Source of the DNA: UBA1189 sp045612065
Lineage (GTDB): Bacteria; Bacteroidota; Bacteroidia; Bacteroidales; Bacteroidaceae
DNA length: 64,000 nt
Assembly (NCBI GenBank): GCA_045612065.1
Contig: JAZKYH010000050.1
Span: forward strand, 24,774-88,773
Reading direction: 5' to 3'
The notes under the pieces were generated by a model that made no database searches, was not told where the DNA came from, and saw only the letters and a program-made list of their open reading frames with translations. This document shows positions 25,463 to 32,715 of the stretch, piece by piece. The stretch's first letter is position 1. Every line of letters starts with the position of its first letter. Position numbers and translations under genes: made by a program.

Positions 25463-26344
25463 TTACTGCTCATTGCTCACAGGTGCTATCTCTCTTACTC
25501 GCTTGATGATAACGGGCTCGATGGGACGCAGACGGGCGTCTACGGCACGCTTCTCGATTTTGGTCAGCACGTCGAGTCCTTCTACGATTTCACCGAATAC
25601 GGTGTAGTATCCGTCAAGGTCAGCTGCGCCGCCCACGGTGGTATAGTGATTCTTCTGCTCTTTGCTATAGTGGAACTGCTTACGGGTAGCCATCACTTTG
25701 TCGGTGTCGGCAGTAATCTTCTTTTTCAGTTCGCGAATCTTGGGCATATAGCGTTTCTGATCCTTAGCATACTCTTGGAGTTGCTCAACATAGGGTGAAC
25801 TGTGAGTGATAGAGTCGAACACCTCTTTGCGCAATTCCTTATTATATTTGTCTTCGGCATTGAAGAGTTTTGTTTCGTTGTATTTGAAACCCGTGACGAA
25901 GTAGAAATGTCCGCCTGAAGACTTTTCCATCTTATAATAGCTTGCCATAGCTAGAGCTCCGCGTTTGTGGTAGAACTTTTCGGGTTGTATCTCCTCAGGA
26001 ATGGTGTAGTCTACATCATTTTCGCCCAAAAGGGTCTCACGTGTGGCACCCTTTGACTTGGGGTCGCCAGCTTGTACGGTAAAGTTGTTCTGGATACGAA
26101 AGAACTGTTGGTTGTCGTAGTAGCCCTTGCGTGCTAACTTTACGAAGTTGTGGCGGTGCAGTGGAGTCTCTCGGTAGAGTTTCAGGGTGAGATTGCCTTC
26201 GCTGGTTTCCATCAGAAGGTATTGGTCAGCATCTACGATGACAGTGTCAGTGTCTTCGGGTTCAGCCTGCGGGGCCTCTTTCTTTAAGTTTTGGCATGCA
26301 CCGAATAGAATAGCGGTGGTGAATAGGAGTAAAATCTTTTTCAT
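25463..26344 (-). CDS. Cyclophilin-type peptidyl-prolyl isomerase, lipoprotein
   Basis: The 293-residue protein is a predicted lipoprotein (FGAC, cysteine 16) that catalyses cis-trans isomerisation of prolyl bonds in the cell envelope. Cyclophilin segments are YRETPLHRHNFVKLARKGYY, FFRIQNNFTVQAGDP, GALAMA and the C-terminal YTVFGEIVEGLDVL. An insertion of about 70 charged residues (about 165-230, with KDQKRYMPKIRELKKK) splits the domain; this is common in Bacteroidales homologues. A -7 box TATCTTTG lies at 26371-26378. Confidence 0.92.
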   Translation of the reverse strand: MKKILLLFTTAILFGACQNLKKEAPQAEPEDTDTVIVDADQYLLMETSEGNLTLKLYRETPLHRHNFVKLARKGYYDNQQFFRIQNNFTVQAGDPKSKGATRETLLGENDVDYTIPEEIQPEKFYHKRGALAMASYYKMEKSSGGHFYFVTGFKYNETKLFNAEDKYNKELRKEVFDSITHSSPYVEQLQEYAKDQKRYMPKIRELKKKITADTDKVMATRKQFHYSKEQKNHYTTVGGAADLDGYYTVFGEIVEGLDVLTKIEKRAVDARLRPIEPVIIKRVREIAPVSNEQ

Positions 26345-26370
26345 AGGATGTAGCGCATAATATTACGTCA

Positions 26371-26378
26371 CAAAGATA
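26371..26378 (-). promoter_or_regulatory. -7 promoter element for the cyclophilin-M16 genes
   Basis: TATCTTTG on the minus strand, 26 bases before the start at 26344. A CAAA (TTTG on the minus strand) at 26402-26405 is 23 bases away, wider than usual. Confidence 0.55.
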
Positions 26379-26458
26379 CTTAAAATATCCTGATGCTTCA
26401 CCAAAGGTTGTATCTTTTAGTCGATTGGACAAAATATATAGCGGAAAACTTGATGTTC

Positions 26459-26491
26459 TTGTCCTGTAGGTAGTTTATTTTTGTATCTTTG
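26459..26491 (+). promoter_or_regulatory. Promoter for pnuT-thiamine pyrophosphokinase
   Basis: TTG (26459-26461), 22 bases, TATCTTTG (26484-26491). The -7 box ends 8 bases before the ATG at 26500, so the transcript would be nearly leaderless, with no room for a TPP riboswitch. Confidence 0.65.
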
Positions 26492-26499
26492 TGCCCAAT

Positions 26500-27066
26500 A
26501 TGGCTTTAGAAATTCTTGGCGCTTTCATTGGAATTATCTACCTCTGGCTCGAATATCGTGCCAGTATCTATTTATGGATAGTTAGTATTGTGATGCCAGC
26601 CATCTATCTCTTTGTTTATTATGATGCAGGTCTCTATGCTGATTGCGGCATAAATATCTATTACTTAGTAGCTGCCATTTATGGATGGGCAGTGTGGTGG
26701 TATGGAGCTAAGAAGCATGAAACGGCTGAACTGCCAATTAGCCATATCCCAGTGAAAGCCAGCTTAGTGTCTGTTGCTGTCTTTGCTATTGTTTTCGTTG
26801 CTATAGCTTGTCTGTTGCAGTGTTTTACTGATAGTGACGTGCCTTGGTGGGATGCCTTCACCACAGCGCTTAGTGTCATTGGTATGTGGATGCTTGCTCG
26901 TAAGTACCTTGAACAATGGTGGGTTTGGATGGTAGTCGATGTGGTATGTGTGGGGTTATATTTATATAAGGAACTCTACTTTACTGCTTTGCTTTATATG
27001 CTTTATGCTGTAGTGGCCGTATTTGGTTGGATGAACTGGAAGGAGAAAATGAACGATTATGTTTGA
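26500..27066 (+). CDS. pnuT: PnuC-family transporter, probably thiamine (PnuT)
   Basis: This 188-residue inner-membrane protein belongs to the PnuC (nicotinamide riboside transporter) family, with about seven helices and the repeated W/Y-rich segments IYLWLEYRASIYLWIVSI and YGWAVWWYG. Its stop overlaps the start of thiamine pyrophosphokinase by 8 bases. In Bacteroidetes this arrangement marks PnuT proteins that take up thiamine, which the kinase then traps as the diphosphate. The open frame includes a GTG at 26491, but that lies inside the -7 box, so ATG 26500 is the start. The symbol rests on gene context. Confidence 0.85.
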   Translation: MALEILGAFIGIIYLWLEYRASIYLWIVSIVMPAIYLFVYYDAGLYADCGINIYYLVAAIYGWAVWWYGAKKHETAELPISHIPVKASLVSVAVFAIVFVAIACLLQCFTDSDVPWWDAFTTALSVIGMWMLARKYLEQWWVWMVVDVVCVGLYLYKELYFTALLYMLYAVVAVFGWMNWKEKMNDYV

Positions 27067-27679
27067 TGTCGATGCTGTGATTTTAGCTGCAGGTGACTAT
27101 CCTATAGCACTGCTTCCTACTCAGATTTTGAGCAAGGCTCCTTTTGTTGTCTGTTGTGATGGTGCTGCTAACGAGTATATAGCCCGAGGGCATGTGCCTC
27201 ATGTTATCATTGGCGATGGAGACTCGCTTTGTGCTGAATATCGTGAACAATATGCTTCGCTTATCCACTATAATCCAGATCAAGAGACTAATGATCAAAC
27301 CAAGGCTGTATACTATCTCCATGCTCATGGTAAACGTCGTATTGCTATCGTTGGTGCTACGGGTAAGCGTGAAGATCATACGATTGGCAATATTAGCCTC
27401 CTCATGGAGTACATGCGCTTGGGGGTCGAAGTTCGTAGTTACACCGATTATGGCGTGTTTGTCCCCTGTCGTGATAAATGTGTCTTTACTTGCTTCCCCG
27501 GTCAGCAAGTGTCGGTATTCAACTTTACAGCTCGAGGTCTTACAGCTCAGGGATTGGTTTATCCGCTTTACGATTTTACGACCTGGTGGCAAGGAACACT
27601 AAATAGTTGTTCCGGTACTACATTCACTATTGATGCTCAGGGGGAGTATCTCGTGTTTCTATCTTACGAGTCTAAGTGA
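27059..27679 (+). CDS. Thiamine diphosphokinase
   Basis: The 206-residue enzyme transfers pyrophosphate from ATP to thiamine, giving thiamine diphosphate. Family motifs are CCDGAANEYIARG, IGDGDSL (metal and substrate site), DQETNDQTKAVYYL and ATGKREDHTIGNISLL. The start ATG lies within the last codons of pnuT (8-base overlap), so translation is probably coupled. The stop is 4 bases from the end of the convergent transporter gene at 27684, with no separate terminator. Confidence 0.93.
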   Translation: MFDVDAVILAAGDYPIALLPTQILSKAPFVVCCDGAANEYIARGHVPHVIIGDGDSLCAEYREQYASLIHYNPDQETNDQTKAVYYLHAHGKRRIAIVGATGKREDHTIGNISLLMEYMRLGVEVRSYTDYGVFVPCRDKCVFTCFPGQQVSVFNFTARGLTAQGLVYPLYDFTTWWQGTLNSCSGTTFTIDAQGEYLVFLSYESK

Positions 27680-27683
27680 AGCA

Positions 27684-28643
27684 TTAGCTTGTAGCGCTGT
27701 TACGTTTCTTATACAGCTGGTATGAATTGAATATGTTATGCCATACGCTGTAGAAGCCTCCCGCGATGGCTGTCACAGGGGTGAGGAAGGTGTATGCCAT
27801 CCAAATGGCAAAGACCGTGTTCTTCTGTCCGATGGCTTGTCCAGAAGCTATGGCGTCATTGGTGGCAATTCCTACGCGGCGGCCTATGGTGAATTGAGCC
27901 CAGCAGCATCCAAGAGTGATGATGGCTATGCCAATTAGTGTGGGTAGGGGTACATGGCTATTCATAATTGCACGTGTAGTGACTGCAATAGCCATAGTAA
28001 GTGCAATGGTCCATAGGTAGAAAGCCGTGTCGCCTGTGTTTTGTAATCGTTGGGCGAGGCGTGGCATCGTATAACGTATAACCCAAGCCAATAGGAGGGG
28101 GAAGATGAGAGTGGGGAACACCTGTCGGGTAATGAGTATGAAGGTGGTATAGAAGGTTTGCCCCTCTTGTGGATTTACTAATGGAACAATAATGGGTATG
28201 AACAATGCTGCTGCCAAGTTAATGAGTAGGATGTAAGTGATGAGATGAGCTGCATTACCTCCGAGTTTGGCACACACTACAGCTGCCGCGCATGCTGTAG
28301 GGCAGATGAAGCATATCATGGCGCTCTCTACAATAAGTCGGCATGGTATCGAAGGAAAGAGGATGAGCAACCCTGCAAATAAGGAAAAGGCGCCCACTTG
28401 TACGGCTAATAGGGTAGTGTGCCAACGGCAGGGCTTCAGGTCGGAAGGCTTAATCTTGCAGAATGTGACGAACAGCATGGCGAAGATGAGCATAGGCTGC
28501 AAGATACCGATGATTCTGTTTGCTATATGTGCTGTGCCCTCAAGAAAAGGAAGATTGGTGTAAATGAAGTACAACACTACACCCATCGCCATGGAGATGG
28601 GTAATGCCCAGTTCTTGTAGAATCGGAGTATAGTTTTCAGCAT
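27684..28643 (-). CDS. Bile acid:sodium symporter-family transporter
   Basis: This 319-residue membrane protein has about nine or ten helices and no signal peptide. CFICPTACAAAVVCAKLGGN (about residues 112-131) fits the conserved crossover region of the BASS family, and the repeat is seen again in ASGQAIGQKNTVFAIW. Members move bile acids, pyruvate, pantothenate and other organic anions with sodium; the substrate here is unknown. It lies downstream of dsbD on the same strand, but a strong terminator separates them. Confidence 0.82.
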   Translation of the reverse strand: MLKTILRFYKNWALPISMAMGVVLYFIYTNLPFLEGTAHIANRIIGILQPMLIFAMLFVTFCKIKPSDLKPCRWHTTLLAVQVGAFSLFAGLLILFPSIPCRLIVESAMICFICPTACAAAVVCAKLGGNAAHLITYILLINLAAALFIPIIVPLVNPQEGQTFYTTFILITRQVFPTLIFPLLLAWVIRYTMPRLAQRLQNTGDTAFYLWTIALTMAIAVTTRAIMNSHVPLPTLIGIAIITLGCCWAQFTIGRRVGIATNDAIASGQAIGQKNTVFAIWMAYTFLTPVTAIAGGFYSVWHNIFNSYQLYKKRNSATS

Positions 28644-28664
28644 AGGGCCTTTCTTCTAAATCAA

Positions 28665-28698
28665 GAAATACCCTCAGCATTCAGCGTGAGGGTATTTC
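28665..28698 (-). terminator. Terminator downstream of dsbD
   Basis: A perfect 12-bp stem (GAAATACCCTCA with TGAGGGTATTTC) and 10-base loop between the dsbD stop (28720) and the BASS transporter start (28643). Confidence 0.85.
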
Positions 28699-28719
28699 CT
28701 ATAATATTAAAGCTTTGAT

Positions 28720-30798
28720 TTATCGCTTGCTATATTCAGCCAATCCTTCTTGGAGGAAGTTTACATAGGCCTCGATATCCTCATCGTATGAGCGCGATGT
28801 GGTAAGCGGATGGCCTTCATTGTCAAGCAATACGTAGAAAGGCTGTGCATTGGCACCGAACTTGGTACGCTGCAAGTAGCTCCATTTGTCTCCGATGGTG
28901 CGCAATACAACATCCTTGCCATTCTCGGTGAAACGGATGGGTTCTGCGAGTGGGGTCTTGTCGTCTACGTAGAGTGAAACGAGTACGTAATCTTTCTCAA
29001 TGAGGTTGATAACCTTCTCGTCTGCCAGTACTGACTGCTCCATCTCTCGGCAGTTCACACAGCCGTAGCCACTGAAGTCAAGCATTACGGGCTTGCCTTC
29101 CTTGCGTGCGATGGCCATACCTTGATCGTAGTCCATAGTAACAGGGTGTAACTCTTGTTCGTAGAGGTTGAAGTCCTGTGTGCTCATAGGAGGTGAGAAG
29201 GCACTGATTGCCTTACAGGGAGCACCCCAAAGGCCAGGAACCATATAGATGGCAAAAGCGAACGAGATGAGTCCGATCATGAATCGGGGAACTGCCACTT
29301 TGCGGTCATCTTCATCATCGTGAGGGAACTGAATCCATTTCATGAGGTATGCACCGAGCAGTGCGAAGAGGGCAATCCAAAGGGCGAGGAAGGTCTCGCG
29401 ATCCAAAATGTGCCAGCCATAAGCGAGGTCGGCAACAGAGAGGAACTTGAGTGCAAAGGCCAACTCAACGAAAGCAAGCACTACCTTCACGGTATTCATC
29501 CAACCTCCGCTCTTGGGCGCAGCTTTGAGCCATGCGGGGAAGATGGCGAAAAGGGTGAAAGGCAATGCCAAGGCGATAGAGAAGCCGAGCATGCCAATGG
29601 TGGGCGCCAAAATATTTCCTGTGGTAGATACCTCTACGAGCAAGAAACCGATGATGGGACCTGTGCATGAGAATGATACGAGGGTCAAGGTAAATGCCAT
29701 GAGGAAGATGCCGAGCAGGCCACCAGTCTTCTCTGCTTTACCATCCACTGCGGTAGTCCACTTTTCGGGCAAGGTGAGCTCAAAAGCTCCCATGAACGAC
29801 ATGGCAAATACTACCAAGAGGAGGAAGAAGAAGAGGTTGGGTACAGCTGCGGTAGAAAGCGCATTGAGGGCGCTGGCGCCAAATACCAATGTTACGAACA
29901 ATCCCAGCAATACGTAGATGACTACGATAGATACTCCATAAATGTAAGCATCGCGGCGACCCTTCTTCTTGTCACCACTGCGCTTGAGGAAGAAGCTCAC
30001 GGTCATGGGGATGATGGGCCACACGCAGGGAGTTACGAGAGCAACAACACCACCAGCTAAACCGAGGAGGAAAATCACCCAGAGTGACTGGTTTGCGGTG
30101 TCAGCTGTTCCTTTGGGTTGACCCAACTCGTCGATGACGGGTTCCCAAAGAGCACCAAAAGGAGACTGAGATTTCTCTATCTTCTCAGCAGGAGCCTCTT
30201 CGGCAGGGGCAGTCTCTTCAACCTTCACCTCGGCGATGGGCTCCACCTTTGCGGCTTCAACCACCTTTGTGGCTGTCTCTGCCTTGGTAACCTTTGCTAC
30301 GGGCTTTGCCGCGGGTGTAGCAGCCTGTGCTTTTACTACAGGGCTTGCCGTGTAGTTGAACTCAACGTTGGTGGGGGGGAGGCAGTTTTCGTCGTTGCAA
30401 GCTCCGTATTGGAAATAGCCTTGCACTTTGCTGTTCTCCTTTTCGATGATGAATCGCTGTACGAAGGTTACTTTGTCCTCAAAGTAACGTACATCCATGC
30501 CGAACATGTCGTCGTACTTGCTGATTTCTTTACCTTCAAAGGTGAGTTTGCCATCGAGGCGAGCACCGTCCAAAGTCTCTGCCACGAGTACGGCAGCCGT
30601 GGGGCCATCTTCTAACTCTGTTGAGTAGAGGTGCCATCCGGCTTCAATAGTGGCGGCAATGCGCAATTCAGCAACGTTGTCACCAACCATCTTCCATGAG
30701 GCCTCACACTGGATAGGCTCATGCATCTGTGCAAATGTCATCATCGCTACACAGAGCAATGAGAGCAATGCACCCATTCGTTTAATCATAGTTTTCAT
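28720..30798 (-). CDS. dsbD: DsbD-type thiol:disulfide interchange protein
   Basis: The 692-residue protein carries reducing power from the cytosol to the periplasm. After a signal peptide comes an N-terminal DsbD-alpha-like domain (about 25-150, with cysteines in GACNDENCLPP). A low-complexity Ala/Glu/Val/Pro linker follows (about 155-215), then the membrane domain with CVWPIIPMTVSFF and FSCTGPIIG carrying the paired cysteines, and a C-terminal thioredoxin domain with SGYGCVNCREME. It may supply electrons to the exported TlpA and Omp28 thioredoxin-fold proteins at 6-12 kb; that link is inference. Confidence 0.93.
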   Translation of the reverse strand: MKTMIKRMGALLSLLCVAMMTFAQMHEPIQCEASWKMVGDNVAELRIAATIEAGWHLYSTELEDGPTAAVLVAETLDGARLDGKLTFEGKEISKYDDMFGMDVRYFEDKVTFVQRFIIEKENSKVQGYFQYGACNDENCLPPTNVEFNYTASPVVKAQAATPAAKPVAKVTKAETATKVVEAAKVEPIAEVKVEETAPAEEAPAEKIEKSQSPFGALWEPVIDELGQPKGTADTANQSLWVIFLLGLAGGVVALVTPCVWPIIPMTVSFFLKRSGDKKKGRRDAYIYGVSIVVIYVLLGLFVTLVFGASALNALSTAAVPNLFFFLLLVVFAMSFMGAFELTLPEKWTTAVDGKAEKTGGLLGIFLMAFTLTLVSFSCTGPIIGFLLVEVSTTGNILAPTIGMLGFSIALALPFTLFAIFPAWLKAAPKSGGWMNTVKVVLAFVELAFALKFLSVADLAYGWHILDRETFLALWIALFALLGAYLMKWIQFPHDDEDDRKVAVPRFMIGLISFAFAIYMVPGLWGAPCKAISAFSPPMSTQDFNLYEQELHPVTMDYDQGMAIARKEGKPVMLDFSGYGCVNCREMEQSVLADEKVINLIEKDYVLVSLYVDDKTPLAEPIRFTENGKDVVLRTIGDKWSYLQRTKFGANAQPFYVLLDNEGHPLTTSRSYDEDIEAYVNFLQEGLAEYSKR

Positions 30799-30833
30799 TC
30801 TTTGTGTCTGATATGTAAATAGTTTTCAATCTG

Positions 30834-30865
30834 CAAAGCTACGACTTTTATGCGACATGGCCAAA
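30834..30865 (-). promoter_or_regulatory. Promoter for dsbD
   Basis: Minus strand TTTG (30862-30865), 20 bases, TAGCTTTG (30834-30841), an exact consensus pair 36 bases before the start codon. Confidence 0.8.
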
Positions 30866-30949
30866 CTTCGTGGTTTATTTCTCTTGATGAGGCTTTGGGG
30901 TAATAGTTATATTGTCTCTCCCAATAACCTCCTACACTCACATTTCACT

Positions 30950-31140
30950 TCGGGTAGCGTCCTCCGCGCTAGCTATTGAGGCGCGCCGCGATAGCTACCG
31001 CGCCGCATCGCGGTAGCTTGCGAGGAATGCCTCGGTAGCTACTGAGCCGACACTTTGCTTATGGCCAAGAAATAATAGGGCAGTAATGCAGATGTTTGTC
31101 CACGATGCAAAATACCGCGTTGTTGGCAATGACAACAACG
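30950..31140. repeat. Cluster of GC-rich palindromes with GGTAGC units
   Basis: Visible dyads: AGCTACCGCG with CGCGGTAGCT (about 31003-31018), CGAGG-AATG-CCTCG (31021-31034), CTCGGTAGCTACTGAG (about 31031-31046), and CGTTGTTG/CAACAACG (31118-31125, 31133-31140). GGTAGC or its complement recurs six or more times. Confidence 0.75.
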
Positions 31141-31213
31141 GTGACCTAAAAGCTTGTTTCACTCGGTATGCTACGAGACGCTTGGACAAGCTGCTATATT
31201 ATTACCCTTTGTT

Positions 31214-32581
31214 TTACCCAAACAAAATTCTGAAAGCCTCCTCTACTTTGCGCACGGGGCATATTTCAATGCCGAAACGGGTAGGGTCGAGGCCCTGCAT
31301 ATTGTGCTTGGGGATGATGATTTGTTTGAAACCTAACTTCTCGGCCTCGGCAATGCGTTGCTCGATGCGGCTCACGGGGCGTATCTCACCCGAAAGACCT
31401 ACCTCGCCTGCCATGCACACGGTGGGCTCTATCTCGGTGTCCATATTGCTCGATAGGATGGCACTGATGACGCTGAGGTCTATGGCGGGGTCGTTGACAC
31501 GGAGACCTCCGGCAATGTTAAGGAACACATCCTTTTGAGCCAGCTTGAAGCCTACTCGCTTCTCGAGCACAGCAAGGAGCATATTCATGCGGCGCAAGTC
31601 GAAGCCGGTGGCCGAGCGTTGCGGGGTGCCATAGGCGGCGGTGCTCACGAGTGCTTGTGTCTCGATGAGGAAGGGGCGTATGCCCTCGATGGCCGAGGCA
31701 ATGGCAATGCCGCTCATACCCTCGTGGCGGTCGGTAAGGAGCAGTTCCGAGGGGTTGCTCACCTGGCGAAGCCCGTCGCCACGCATCTCGTAAATACCCA
31801 ACTCGGCGGTACTTCCGAAACGGTTCTTGATGCCGCGCAAGATGCGGTACATGTGGTGTTGGTCGCCCTCGAACTGGAGCACGCAGTCGACGATGTGCTC
31901 CAATATCTTGGGGCCGGCGATGCTTCCCTCCTTGTTGATGTGTCCGATGAGGATGGTGGGGATGTTGCTCTCCTTGGTGAACTTGAGCAGAGAAGCGGCA
32001 CACTCACGTATCTGCACGATACTTCCGGGAGATGACTCGGCAGTGTCGGTAGAGATGGTTTGTATGGAGTCTATGACAATGAGATCGGGCTGCGTCTCCT
32101 TGATGTGTGCATATATCTTCTCCAGTGAGGTCTCGCACAGGATGAGGCAGTTGGCGTTGGTGTGGGCAATGCGGTCGGCACGGAGCTTGAGTTGTCTGGC
32201 ACTTTCCTCGCCCGATACGTAGAGTACGCGCTGTTCGGGCATATGGAGTATGGTCTGCAGCACCAGGGTACTCTTGCCAATGCCGGGCTCGCCACCGATG
32301 AGGATGAGTGAGCCGGGTACGAGTCCGCCACCGAGCACACGGTTGAGCTCCTCATCATGCATGTCGATGCGTGGTTCCTCACCCGTAGCAATCTCTTCGA
32401 GGCGCACGGGGCGTGCCTTCTCAAAGGTGAAGCCCGGTGCGGCGCGCTTCTCTGTCGCTGCAGGGCGCATTACCTGCTCCTTCATCGTGTTCCACTGTCC
32501 GCACGAGGGGCAGCGGCCTGCCCATTTGGGTGAATCGTAGCCACACTCGGTACATACGTATGCTATTCTCTCTTTTGCCAT
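31214..32581 (-). CDS. radA: DNA repair protein RadA
   Basis: The 455-residue RadA/Sms protein is a RecA-like ATPase that promotes branch migration in recombinational repair. It has the N-terminal zinc finger CTECGYDSPKWAGRCPSCGQW (residues 10-30), Walker A GGEPGIGKS (about 91-99), the RadA-specific KNRFG motif in GIKNRFGSTAELGIYEM, and a C-terminal Lon-protease-like domain. The length is standard. The gene is monocistronic, convergent with nothing, and divergent from the GH2 gene. Its upstream region has TACCTTCG at 32605-32612, a weak -7 match. Confidence 0.96.
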   Translation of the reverse strand: MAKERIAYVCTECGYDSPKWAGRCPSCGQWNTMKEQVMRPAATEKRAAPGFTFEKARPVRLEEIATGEEPRIDMHDEELNRVLGGGLVPGSLILIGGEPGIGKSTLVLQTILHMPEQRVLYVSGEESARQLKLRADRIAHTNANCLILCETSLEKIYAHIKETQPDLIVIDSIQTISTDTAESSPGSIVQIRECAASLLKFTKESNIPTILIGHINKEGSIAGPKILEHIVDCVLQFEGDQHHMYRILRGIKNRFGSTAELGIYEMRGDGLRQVSNPSELLLTDRHEGMSGIAIASAIEGIRPFLIETQALVSTAAYGTPQRSATGFDLRRMNMLLAVLEKRVGFKLAQKDVFLNIAGGLRVNDPAIDLSVISAILSSNMDTEIEPTVCMAGEVGLSGEIRPVSRIEQRIAEAEKLGFKQIIIPKHNMQGLDPTRFGIEICPVRKVEEAFRILFG

Positions 32582-32686
32582 TTTGTTATGTCTGGATAGG
32601 TGTGCGAAGGTACGAAAAATATATATGAAACGGTGGATGTTCTTTGATTTTTATTCTGATAAGGTGGCTATTTGTGAAAAAAGTTC

Positions 32687-32694
32687 TAACTTTG
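32687..32694 (+). promoter_or_regulatory. -7 promoter element for the GH2 gene
   Basis: TAACTTTG lies 21 bases before ATG 32716. No TTTG at standard distance upstream. Confidence 0.5.
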
Positions 32695-32715
32695 TGGTAG
32701 CATAAATCTATTACT

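Larger units (their letters stand above)
30799..31213. other. Intergenic region with GC-rich palindromes
   Basis: These 415 bases hold the dsbD promoter (30834-30865) and, from about 30950 to 31200, a chain of GC-rich palindromes including repeated GGTAGC(T) units. An open frame of 64 codons on the minus strand here is not convincing as a gene. Confidence 0.7.

Noticed and set aside
26379..26499. TPP riboswitch before pnuT
   Set aside because: The promoter sits 8 bases from the ATG and no CUGAGA-type core is seen upstream.
30995..31189. 64-codon minus-strand frame next to radA
   Set aside because: It lies across GC-rich palindromes; the open frame is explained by the repeat composition.
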